In this document: positions 8,814 to 16,057 of the stretch, one piece after another
How the letters are laid out: each line of letters starts with the position of its first letter
Position numbering within the stretch: the stretch's first letter is position 1
NCBI GenBank assembly: GCA_002433485.1
Contig: DJIF01000150.1
Span: forward strand, 1-64,000
Length of the DNA stretch: 64,000 nt
Reading direction: 5' to 3'
DNA from: Deltaproteobacteria bacterium UBA6601
GTDB lineage: Bacteria > Myxococcota_A > UBA796 > UBA9615
Position numbers and translations under genes: made by a program
Notes under the pieces: model-generated
What the model saw: the letters and a program-made list of their open reading frames with translations, nothing else
What the model was told of the DNA's origin: nothing
Databases searched by the model: none

Positions 8814-10496
8814 TTGACGCGCGTACGGCTTCCCGACACTCCCGTTCCTGAACCGCTACGTGGAACCCAGCGGCTTGAGGGGGTAGTGCCCGAACTGGTG
8901 GGGCTCTTGACCTGTGTTCATAACGTGGATGAGGTCATCGCATGGGCTCGCCCGCTCAGAGCTCGCTGTGCAGAGATCCTGGTTGTGGACCGGGGCAGTG
9001 GCGGCGCCGCAGTCAATCGACTGCAGGAGGCTGGGATTCGGGTACTAGCGCTGCCTGCCGACCATGGCGAGGGGGCGGCGCTTCGGGTTGGCATGCAGTT
9101 GGCCAGAGAGCTGGGCTACATAAGCGCGCTGATTCCGGGACCTGAGCAGCTGAGTGAAGGCGATGTTGATCGTCTGGCATTGGCTCAGCTGAGAGCGCCG
9201 GAGGCGATGGTCCTTGGTGTCGGCCCGGGCCAGGCTGTTGCGGGTCAAGAGTGGCGAGAAGCCGCGCTTCTTGCCGCAGGCCGCGAGTTACCTCCCCGTT
9301 CCGATTATCGACCGCCGCAGGCCAGCGGCCTGGTAGGTCAGGTAGAGCGGACTTTTGAGGCCTTTGTAGAGACCTGTTTTGCGCATCCGTGGGGCAGCCC
9401 TCGAGTGCTTCCGCTGCAAGCTATGTTGCGTCGTGGCTTGAGCTGCAGCGGCCTGGACTTTCAGATGGAGAGCTTGTTTCTGGCTGTTCGTGCCGGGATT
9501 CCTACCGTGGAGATTGAGCTGAGCAGGGAGCCTGCCCGTCGGGTCCTCGGCTGTCGGCGAGCCGCTGCTGGGTTGCTCTCGCGCCTGTTGGCACTTCGAG
9601 TGCGCAAGCGGGTGCAGGAGGGCTTCGGGATGGGTGGTGGCTATGCACCCCCGACGACTTCGCCGCTGAGTCTATTGCTGGCCTCTGGATTGGCGCTGTC
9701 CGGTCTGGTGCTGAGTCAGGGTTGTGCCCACAGTGGGGCTCAGCCGACCGCCGTCGCCGATTCTGTGTCGTGTGAGGAGAATTGGCCTCGGGAGCGCTGG
9801 CCTGGCGGGGGCGATGCTGCTGTGGCCAATGCCCAATTTGAGGCCCAACGAGCCTCTCGTGCGGATCTCTATACGGCCCAGCAGGTGCAGATGACCAAGG
9901 GGCCGGGCAGTCCGGCAGGTCAGGTGCAGGGTGCGCTGCTCCTGGGGGGGCCCGACCGCTATCGAGTGCGCCTGGTTGCACCGCTCGGCGCGGCCCTGCT
10001 GGACTTTGTCCGTGATGGGGTCAACTGGCAGCTGATTGCGCCGTCCCTTGGCCTGCGACTTCGTGATCGGGGCCCGCTGCCCGCCGAGGTTGAGAGTCGC
10101 ACGGGCGATAAGCTGCCGCTCCGGCTCGATCTGCTCGACAAGGTCCTGTTCGGGACTGAGCTGAGCGGCTCGGTGCAGTGGCGCAGCGGGCGCTGTGGAG
10201 AACTGGAAGCCTACGACCTCGATGGCACCATTGAACGTCGGCTTGCCTTTACCGAGGCGCGGCCGGCTCTCGCTGTACGGGAGGAGTTCATAGTCGCTGG
10301 TGAGTTGATGATGGTCTCGACCTACGGTGACTATCGAGAGGTCAGGCCTGGCCTTTCCTGGCCTTATAAGGTGGAACTGGCCAGCCCAGGTGGAGTTTCG
10401 GTGCGGATGGAGACCACTGCTGTGCGGAGCGAGCCCCTGGGGGATTCATTCTTTGTCATGGAGCCGCTTGCTTCGAGTCACGGAGGTCATGAGTAA
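8814..10496 (+). CDS. Pseudo-glycosyltransferase fused to LolB/DUF4292-like domain
   Basis: A 560-residue two-part protein. Residues ~20-275 follow the GT2 dolichol-phosphate-mannosyltransferase pattern (LLTCVHNVDEV, ILVVDRGSGG, ALRVGMQLARELGY, RVLPLQAML, ESLFLAVRAGIPTVEIEL). The donor-binding VVDDGS is VVDRGS and the metal-binding DxD region reads PGPEQLSEGD, so it is probably not an active transferase. A hydrophobic stretch ending SQGC-AHSG (Cys304) looks like an internal lipobox or membrane segment. The C-terminal ~230 residues resemble LolB/DUF4292 outer-membrane lipoproteins (GPDRYRVRLVAPLGAALLDFVRDGVNWQL). No stop separates the parts. TTG at 8814 was chosen for a GGAG eight bases upstream; an in-frame TTG at 8796 is the alternative. 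Confidence 0.65.
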   Translation: MTRVRLPDTPVPEPLRGTQRLEGVVPELVGLLTCVHNVDEVIAWARPLRARCAEILVVDRGSGGAAVNRLQEAGIRVLALPADHGEGAALRVGMQLARELGYISALIPGPEQLSEGDVDRLALAQLRAPEAMVLGVGPGQAVAGQEWREAALLAAGRELPPRSDYRPPQASGLVGQVERTFEAFVETCFAHPWGSPRVLPLQAMLRRGLSCSGLDFQMESLFLAVRAGIPTVEIELSREPARRVLGCRRAAAGLLSRLLALRVRKRVQEGFGMGGGYAPPTTSPLSLLLASGLALSGLVLSQGCAHSGAQPTAVADSVSCEENWPRERWPGGGDAAVANAQFEAQRASRADLYTAQQVQMTKGPGSPAGQVQGALLLGGPDRYRVRLVAPLGAALLDFVRDGVNWQLIAPSLGLRLRDRGPLPAEVESRTGDKLPLRLDLLDKVLFGTELSGSVQWRSGRCGELEAYDLDGTIERRLAFTEARPALAVREEFIVAGELMMVSTYGDYREVRPGLSWPYKVELASPGGVSVRMETTAVRSEPLGDSFFVMEPLASSHGGHE

Positions 10497-10499
10497 GTT

Positions 10500-10928
10500 A
10501 TGGACCTGCTCGTGGATTTTCGGTTTTGCGCCGCCCATCGCCTGCCCAGACATCCGGGCCGCTGTCAGCGTCTGCATGGCCACTCCTATCGGCTGCAGGT
10601 GTTGGTCCGTGGCACACCTGAGCCTACGACCGGGATGGTGATTGATTTCTACACTGTAGAGAGCTCGGTCTCGGCGGTGGTTGATGAACTGGATGGGACC
10701 TGTCTGAATGAGGTTCTGGCCACCCCTACCGCAGAGGCCATCGTCGTCTATCTGTGGCGGCGCATATCACCCTCCCTTCCGAGTCTCTTTGAGTTGCGTT
10801 TGTTCGAGACCGATGATTGTCAGGTGATCTACCGGGGCGAGCCCGTAGCTGAAGCTCTGCTCGACCCGGGTAGCGATGAGAAGCACCCATCCACAGCCCC
10901 GGGCTTTGGTAGCGGCTTGTCCGGTTAA
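10500..10928 (+). CDS. QueD/6-pyruvoyltetrahydropterin synthase-like protein
   Basis: A 142-residue protein matching the QueD/PTPS T-fold family (usually about 120-140 residues). The zinc ligands H13, H26 and H28 are present (FCAAHRL, CQRLHGH), as are the catalytic-position Cys22 and the substrate-anchoring Glu103. In the family the Asp-His of the LDHxxLN motif completes the catalytic triad; here the motif is LDGTCLN (Asp65 kept, His replaced by Gly66). QueD converts dihydroneopterin triphosphate to 6-carboxytetrahydropterin on the route to queuosine. With the His lost and no queC/queE nearby, a different reaction or reduced activity is possible. It starts 3 bp after the fusion gene and lies 28 bp before the FolE-like gene. 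Confidence 0.8.
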   Translation: MDLLVDFRFCAAHRLPRHPGRCQRLHGHSYRLQVLVRGTPEPTTGMVIDFYTVESSVSAVVDELDGTCLNEVLATPTAEAIVVYLWRRISPSLPSLFELRLFETDDCQVIYRGEPVAEALLDPGSDEKHPSTAPGFGSGLSG

Positions 10929-10956
10929 GTGAACGTCGATTGCGTTAGGAGCTGTC

Positions 10957-11556
10957 ATGCCAGAGTCTCGAATCATTCGTCGACGAAGCCCTGATCTGGA
11001 CGCCATGGCTACGGCGATGGGCGAATTTCTGCGTGCTGCGGGCTTTGATGCTGAGGGCGACGAACATCTTGGACGTACCAGTGAGCGAGTCGCTGAAGCC
11101 TGGGTCGGTGATCTGTTGGAGGGCTACGGTGTATCGCCGGCGCAGGCCCTGGGCGAGCCCTTTGCTGAGGATAGCCAGGACATGGTTCTGGTAAAGGACA
11201 TTGAGTTCTTCTCCTCCTGCCCCCATCACTTGATGCCCTATCAGGGCCGGGCCCATATCGCTTATATCCCGAACGGTAAGGCGATTGGCTTCTCCGGGGT
11301 CGTGCGTCTGTTGGACTGTCTCGCCCATCGTCTTACCTTGCAGGAATGGCTCACGCGGGATCTGGTGGCGACCCTGGATGAGGTTCTTGAGCCGCTCGGG
11401 GCCGGTTGCATCATCCAGGCCACTCCAATGTGTGTGTTCGCGCGCGGCGTTCGCAGGCCCTGCCGTATAGCCTCTACGTCATTCTCGGGTTTATTCGCGG
11501 AAGACCCTGCCTTGCGTCGAGATCTCATTTTGGCCTCGGGGGTTGAGGGGTCGTGA
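10957..11556 (+). CDS. Divergent GTP cyclohydrolase I (FolE-like)
   Basis: A 199-residue FolE-family protein, in the normal size range. GTP cyclohydrolase I makes dihydroneopterin triphosphate from GTP, the substrate for the QueD-like partner encoded just upstream. The zinc set is present: C88, H91 (in SCPHHLMPY) and C159; H90 is also kept, as is the QE pair (TLQEWLT). Several hallmark residues differ. CEHH is CPHH; GLSKxxR is GFSGVVR, losing the conserved Lys; and the catalytic His two residues before the second zinc Cys is Pro157 (ATPMC where E. coli has AVHYC). The active site is therefore reshaped rather than destroyed. The stop overlaps the GTG start of the next gene. Confidence 0.8.
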   Translation: MPESRIIRRRSPDLDAMATAMGEFLRAAGFDAEGDEHLGRTSERVAEAWVGDLLEGYGVSPAQALGEPFAEDSQDMVLVKDIEFFSSCPHHLMPYQGRAHIAYIPNGKAIGFSGVVRLLDCLAHRLTLQEWLTRDLVATLDEVLEPLGAGCIIQATPMCVFARGVRRPCRIASTSFSGLFAEDPALRRDLILASGVEGS

Positions 11557-12539
11557 GCCCTACGGAGTGGGGGGTTCATCTGGCGCGCCCGGTCACGGTC
11601 CGCGAGGTTGAGCTCCTCGAGCGCTCAGGGATTCAAGTGGTGACGGTTTCGCTGCCGTGGGCTTGGATGGAGCGACGCGAAGGTAACTTCGACTTTACTG
11701 CGCTGCATCACCTGCTAAGGCCGCTCAAGGACAGTTCGTTGCGGGTTCAGGGCTTGCTCGGACCGGCTATGTGGCACGCTCTTCCCGAGTGGCTGCGTGG
11801 CCGCGGTGGAGCTGACGCCCCTGGCTTTGTGGATGCCTATGCGCGCTATTGTGGCCGTCTCGTTGCTGAATTGGATGTGCTTATTGCAGTTCGAGTTGAG
11901 GATGATCTCAATTCGGCCCACCCCTGGGAGACCCTGCGAACCCGGCGGAGGCGCGGTCGGCGCTGGCGGGACCGGAGCTTCAGAGCAGAACTCTTGTTGG
12001 CCGCCAGCGAGGCGGTGCGCGCTCAGCGTCCCGAGCTCGAGCAGCGGGTGAGCCTGCAGGCTGGCGCACTGGGTTGGGCGCGGGAGTTAGGCTCTTGGCT
12101 CAAGCAGGGTCTTCAAGTGGAACGCATTGGGCTGTCTTTCAGCCCCTGTAGTTGGTTTTTTGACCCCCAGCGAGGGGCCAGCCTTGCCGGGCCTCTGGCT
12201 CGTTTAGCTTCGTTGCTGGCCGCTTCAGCGCAGGCTGGCGGGACCCTGCCTGAAGTGGCGCGGGTCTCCTATCCGACTCATCGGGTTTCCTGGACACCGC
12301 GCCGCCAGCGGCAGTTTCTGGCCTGTGCGGCGCGTTCTGCCCAGAAGGGCGGGGCGGTTGCTGTTCATTGGTCGACCTTGCGAGATCAAGCTTATGACGA
12401 TCCGAGCCTTGGCTATTGGACTCCTGCTCGCGAGCGCCATCAGGGCCTGCTCTATTATGACGGCAGCCCGAAGCCGGCCATGGATGAACTTCGAGTCCTA
12501 GCCACAGGTGACCGCTATGGCGAGGGGGGGAGCCGCTAG
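11553..12539 (+). CDS. TIM-barrel glycoside-hydrolase-like protein
   Basis: A 328-residue soluble protein resembling (beta/alpha)8 glycoside hydrolases of the GH1/GH42 type: near the N-terminus SGIQVVTVSLPWAWMERREGNFDFTALHHLL, a signature of strands 1-2, then WHALPEWL, and near the C-terminus DDPSLGYWTPARERHQGLLYYDGSPKPAMDEL. The acid/base Glu normally sits in an NEP/NE motif after strand 4. Here that place reads AVRVEDDLNSAHPW, so the catalytic pair is uncertain, and the length is below the usual 400 or more. It begins at GTG overlapping the FolE-like stop (GTGA), so it is translated with the pterin-type genes. The substrate is unknown. Confidence 0.55.
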   Translation: MSPTEWGVHLARPVTVREVELLERSGIQVVTVSLPWAWMERREGNFDFTALHHLLRPLKDSSLRVQGLLGPAMWHALPEWLRGRGGADAPGFVDAYARYCGRLVAELDVLIAVRVEDDLNSAHPWETLRTRRRRGRRWRDRSFRAELLLAASEAVRAQRPELEQRVSLQAGALGWARELGSWLKQGLQVERIGLSFSPCSWFFDPQRGASLAGPLARLASLLAASAQAGGTLPEVARVSYPTHRVSWTPRRQRQFLACAARSAQKGGAVAVHWSTLRDQAYDDPSLGYWTPARERHQGLLYYDGSPKPAMDELRVLATGDRYGEGGSR

Positions 12540-12583
12540 GAGTCTTGCTCTTGCTGCTTCCGTAGCTGAACTGCGCCTAGCTG

Positions 12584-14392
12584 TTACTGCTCGTCCTCGT
12601 CCTCGTCTTCGTACTCGTCGTCCTCGTACTCGTCGTCCTCGTACTCGTCGTCCTCGTACTCATCGTCCTCGTACTCATCGTCCTCGTACTCGTCGTCGTC
12701 GTCGGTCTCTCCCGGCGCAGCTGAGTCGGTCGGTGGCTTCACGACTGGCTGGCCCGGCTTTGGCTTGTCCGTTACCGCGGTGCTGGATGGAACGGCTGCT
12801 GGGCGAGCGACGATGTCCGGCTGCTCGACTTCAGGTTCGAGTTCCCAGTCTTCCGGTTCTTCGCTGTCAGCAACCGGACTGACGCTCAACTCTTCCATAG
12901 CGTTGCTGCCACCTGCACTTAAGTCCGCGGCTTCTCCGTCCAGACTGTCGGTGCCAATCAGGTGATCGAAGTGAGACAGCTCAGTTTTAGCTTTGGTCTC
13001 TGCAGCATTTGGTTCTGGAGGGCCGCCAGCAGCTTCAGCTGGTGGCTCTTCGCTACTGTCGCTGCCAGGCTTGGTCTGATCCTGCTCCAGGCCTTGCGAG
13101 GCGAGGAAGGCCGCAACTACCCGGGCGTCGAAGCGCCCATCCTCAGGGTCTTGCAGCTCCTTCAGGATGTCTTTGATGCTCCGGTCGTGCCAGGGGCTGC
13201 GAGGATTGGAGCGTTCGTCGATGTATTCGGCCAGCGCCAGAATTCGAGCGCTGAGCGGGATGGCGAAGCCCCGCAGGCCCAGGGGGCCGCTGCCATCCAT
13301 GCGTTCGTGGTGCGCTCGGATGATCGGCGCCAGTTCTTTCCAGGTGCCGCTGCGCTGGACGATTTCAGCGCCTCGTTCTGCATGCGCAGGGTCTCCTCCG
13401 GGCGGGTCGTCTGGAGAGGATGGGCACTCCACCAGACCTATGTCGTGAAGCAGCGCTGCAGTGCGGAGGTCGCGGAACTTGTCGTCGTCGAGTTCCATGC
13501 CTTGCGCCACCGACTCGCAGGTTGCTGTGACCTCCGCTATGTGGCCGTCCCAGGTGAGGAATCGCTCGCTGATCAGGCGTATCAGATCGCTCATCTCCTC
13601 TTCGAAGCGAGCGCTCTGGTCTCGGTGGCTGGCGTTGTTGATGAACAGCGCAGCCTGCCGCGCCAGACCTTCAGCTATCTTGAGGTCTACTTGAGTGAAT
13701 TCTCCTTTGTCTCGGTTACGGAGGTCGAGGATGCCGATGAGCGTGTCCTGAAAGAGTAGGGGGACAATGAGGCTGTTATCGGTCCGGGTGCGGACGCGGT
13801 CATCCCAGCTGCGGTCTGAGGAGCTGAGCTCTTCCCCGAGCAATGAGCTTCGCGATGAGGCAGCCGTTCCGACCAGCCCCTGGCCGATGGGAACCGGCTG
13901 CTTGCGTGCCCGGTCCAGCGGAATGCCCACCGCGTTGCTGATTCGGAGGTCGCTCCCTTCCGGCTTCCAGAAGGAGGCCCTGCTGGCCTCAACCAGTTCG
14001 CTGGCCTGCTCGACCAGGGTCTGCCGTGCTCGATCTGGGTCGGTCTGCGCGGCAATGGCGCCGGTGGCGACATGCAGTCGGTCCAGGCGTCGTTCACCCT
14101 TGCCGATGGCTTCGATGGCACGAACAGTATCCCGGCGTACCAGCACGTAGCCAAGGATGACGGTCAGTGCGGTCAGTAGCAGGACCGCGGTGATGGAGTA
14201 GACCTGCCAAACCCTGCCTGCCTCCATCAGGGGCTCGAACACGTAGGTGGCAGAGATGTAGAACAACACCCCGAGGGGGATGAGCGAGACGACTACCATC
14301 AGGCGTTGAGTGCGAGAGAGCATGACGCTCTCTTCGGAGCTCTGCTTGAGGTCGGGCGCGACGGGGGTGCTCTCGCTGCTGTCTTCGGACAT
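12584..14392 (-). CDS. Membrane GAF/HD-GYP protein with EDDEY tail
   Basis: A 602-residue protein with two N-terminal transmembrane helices (~28-50 and ~62-82), a GAF sensor domain (~105-250; SFWKPEGSDLRISNAVG, IVPLLFQDTLIGILDL), and an HD-GYP-like domain (~270-430) with LLHDIGLVE and HHERMDGSGPLGLRG. Such domains degrade cyclic di-GMP; the GYP triad here is GPL, which may change specificity. After ~430 comes a long disordered acidic region ending in six tandem pentapeptides (EDDEY type) and DEDEDEQ. The GAF domain plus two membrane helices suggests it responds to a small ligand or redox signal near the inner membrane. It converges on the TIM-barrel gene, 44 bp away. Confidence 0.8.
   Translation of the reverse strand: MSEDSSESTPVAPDLKQSSEESVMLSRTQRLMVVVSLIPLGVLFYISATYVFEPLMEAGRVWQVYSITAVLLLTALTVILGYVLVRRDTVRAIEAIGKGERRLDRLHVATGAIAAQTDPDRARQTLVEQASELVEASRASFWKPEGSDLRISNAVGIPLDRARKQPVPIGQGLVGTAASSRSSLLGEELSSSDRSWDDRVRTRTDNSLIVPLLFQDTLIGILDLRNRDKGEFTQVDLKIAEGLARQAALFINNASHRDQSARFEEEMSDLIRLISERFLTWDGHIAEVTATCESVAQGMELDDDKFRDLRTAALLHDIGLVECPSSPDDPPGGDPAHAERGAEIVQRSGTWKELAPIIRAHHERMDGSGPLGLRGFAIPLSARILALAEYIDERSNPRSPWHDRSIKDILKELQDPEDGRFDARVVAAFLASQGLEQDQTKPGSDSSEEPPAEAAGGPPEPNAAETKAKTELSHFDHLIGTDSLDGEAADLSAGGSNAMEELSVSPVADSEEPEDWELEPEVEQPDIVARPAAVPSSTAVTDKPKPGQPVVKPPTDSAAPGETDDDDEYEDDEYEDDEYEDDEYEDDEYEDDEYEDEDEDEQ
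12611..12700 (-). repeat. 15-bp tandem repeat coding for EDDEY
   Basis: Six head-to-tail 15-bp units, five nearly identical and one slightly different, code for the acidic Tyr-containing pentapeptides at the end of the HD-GYP protein. The near-identity at DNA level suggests recent expansion by slippage, and length changes keep the frame. Confidence 0.9.
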
Positions 14393-14507
14393 GCTGTTGA
14401 CCTCTCACGATGGGCGGCTAGGAAGGGTCTTATAGAGCCTGCCTGAGATGTCGGTTGCTGTCACGGAGTCGGGTGGGGCAAGGTCGCCAGCTAGGGGGTG
14501 GGATGGC

Positions 14508-14529
14508 TGTACCCGGTTGCTCGGGTACA
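14508..14529 (+). promoter_or_regulatory. Perfect 8-bp hairpin just upstream of a lipoprotein start
   Basis: TGTACCCG, a six-base loop GTTGCT, then CGGGTACA form a perfect inverted repeat ending 8 bp before the ATG. No clear Shine-Dalgarno lies between. It may be an RNA leader hairpin controlling ribosome access, or an operator. Confidence 0.45.
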
Positions 14530-14537
14530 CTCATCGG

Positions 14538-15386
14538 ATGCAGCACTTAACTTTTTGGCTTTCCTGTTTGCGACCCGCCGGCCTGCTGGCTTTTGTATTG
14601 ATGGCGTCAGTGACGTTCTTCAGCTGGTCTTGCGGCCCTTGGAATGGGGCTCCGGCCGATGATGATGACAGCTCGCCCAGCGATGATGATGACAGCTCGC
14701 CCAGCGATGATGATGACAGCTCGCCCAGCGATGATGATGACGACACCAGTTCGGCGAACACCGCCAGCTATCCCGAGCAGGAGGCCTGGTATGCGCTGGC
14801 TGTGGGGAACACCTGGCGTTACGACGAGGTGTTGGTCGATGATGTCGAGGCCAAAGATGATGATATTCGGGTGACCATTAGCGCGCGGATTGCCGGCGAG
14901 GAGATGGACCCGCCACAGAGTCCTGCGATGGTGGTGTTTAAGTTCGATGTGGATCGTCTGTTTGGCCCCAATGAGAGCCACTGGTATGGGATCGACGGTA
15001 CCGGACCACTGCGCTGGGTCAAGACACGGCTTTCGGCGGACCTGCTTGGCTCGACCGATTATCCGGGCGATGGCTCCTTGATTGCCACTTTTGCCAACAG
15101 TGAGCAGGCCCTGATCGGTGCCGAGTATCAGGCGCTCTGGTTTCTCGCTGATGTCGAGGGCCACGACTACTCAGCGATAGTGGGGACCGATGAGACCTTC
15201 TTTTATGGCGATGGGCAGGAGGTCGAAACCCTTGGCAATCAGGCGTTCGAAGATGGCAATGCCATCGGTATTCAGTATGTAAAACCTGGCTGGGGGCTGC
15301 TGGGTCAGGAACTCACATTTGGCAGTGCCGAGGTTAATTGGACCGTCACTGAGTGCTCTGCATGTCCTGATTCCGCGGGCCTTTAG
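14538..15386 (+). CDS. Poly-Asp lipoprotein with DDDDSSPS repeats
   Basis: A 282-residue predicted lipoprotein. The hydrophobic signal ends SWSC with the cysteine at residue 32. A tether of three perfect DDDDSSPS repeats follows, starting nine residues after the cysteine, then DDDDDTSS. The folded part (~60-282) has a beta-rich pattern starting with EQEAWYALAVGNTWRYDE and ending with a Cys pair (CSACPD). The W-Y-x-L-x-V-G-N-x-W-x-Y opening is seen in secreted hypothetical proteins of deltaproteobacteria, but no function is known to me. The ATG was chosen so that the signal peptide begins the protein; the open frame extends 30 codons upstream. Confidence 0.8.
   Translation: MQHLTFWLSCLRPAGLLAFVLMASVTFFSWSCGPWNGAPADDDDSSPSDDDDSSPSDDDDSSPSDDDDDTSSANTASYPEQEAWYALAVGNTWRYDEVLVDDVEAKDDDIRVTISARIAGEEMDPPQSPAMVVFKFDVDRLFGPNESHWYGIDGTGPLRWVKTRLSADLLGSTDYPGDGSLIATFANSEQALIGAEYQALWFLADVEGHDYSAIVGTDETFFYGDGQEVETLGNQAFEDGNAIGIQYVKPGWGLLGQELTFGSAEVNWTVTECSACPDSAGL
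14658..14741 (+). repeat. 24-bp tandem repeat coding for DDDDSSPS
   Basis: Three exact 24-bp copies (starting 14658, 14682 and 14706) plus a partial fourth. Exact DNA identity, including the mix of GAT and GAC codons, indicates recent duplication. Copy changes would vary tether length in frame. Confidence 0.95.
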
Positions 15387-15392
15387 AGTGAC

Positions 15393-16004
15393 TTAGGGCT
15401 GCCACGATACTGCTAACAGATCGCGAGCTGCCAGAGCGCTAACTACCTGGTCCAGTCGGTCAAAGTGGATGGTATCCATGCCCATCGAGCGGGCAGCTGC
15501 GATGTTCTCCGCTCGGTCATCGATGAGAAGCGCTTGCGTTGCCGGAATTTTCAGCTGTTCGAGGGCAAAGCGGTAGATCTCAGGCTCCGGCTTCAGCGCA
15601 TGGCACTGATAGCTGTAGACCCAATGCTCGATGGCGGGGTTGATCCCGGTGTTCGCTTCAAGCCATGCCGAGTGGATGGGGTCGGTGTTAGAGAGGACCG
15701 CACAGCGGCTCTTGCGAGCGACTTCGTGGACCAGGCGGGTGGATGACGGGCGCTTACGCAGGCAGGCACTCCAGCAGCTACGGATCTGCTCGGCTGATAC
15801 GGGCGTTTCGCTGGCCTGCTGGACCCGCTCGATGGCGGCATCAGCGCTGAGCTGCCCCCGATCGATGAGGTCCTTCAGCCCTGAATCCAGGAAGATTCGG
15901 TTGAACTCGGTCGGTGCTTGAGCGGTGGACCTGGCCCAGGCCTGCCGCGCCCAGTTCAAGTTGACGTCCACCACCACGCCGCCCAGATCGAAGAACACCA
16001 GCAT
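15393..16004 (-). CDS. HAD-superfamily hydrolase (YihX-like)
   Basis: A 203-residue cytosolic HAD subfamily IA hydrolase. Motif I is FFDLGGVVVDV, the FDLGG/NV variant typical of YihX-like sugar-phosphate phosphatases. Motif II is LSNTD, the conserved Lys is in ALKPEPEIY, and motif III is LLIDDRAENIAAA. The nucleophile Asp6 is present. The usual Asp two residues later is Gly, as in the YihX group. It is the last gene of a minus-strand operon after lysyl-tRNA synthetase and lysine 6-aminotransferase. The GAGG ribosome-binding site lies inside a small hairpin. Substrate unknown. Confidence 0.8.
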   Translation of the reverse strand: MLVFFDLGGVVVDVNLNWARQAWARSTAQAPTEFNRIFLDSGLKDLIDRGQLSADAAIERVQQASETPVSAEQIRSCWSACLRKRPSSTRLVHEVARKSRCAVLSNTDPIHSAWLEANTGINPAIEHWVYSYQCHALKPEPEIYRFALEQLKIPATQALLIDDRAENIAAARSMGMDTIHFDRLDQVVSALAARDLLAVSWQP

Positions 16005-16006
16005 CC

Positions 16007-16019
16007 GCTGAACCTCAGC
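16007..16019 (-). promoter_or_regulatory. Mini-hairpin over the HAD gene ribosome-binding site
   Basis: On the minus strand GCTGA-GGT-TCAGC forms a 5-bp stem with a 3-base loop and includes the GAGG Shine-Dalgarno of the HAD gene. Occlusion would lower its translation relative to upstream genes. Could be chance. Confidence 0.25.
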
Positions 16020-16057
16020 TTCCGGCTTTGTTGACCTGCCTGACCTTGTTGCTCGTC

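Noticed and set aside
14658..14741. Direct repeats as a CRISPR array
   Set aside because: Units are contiguous without spacers and code for an in-frame protein repeat.
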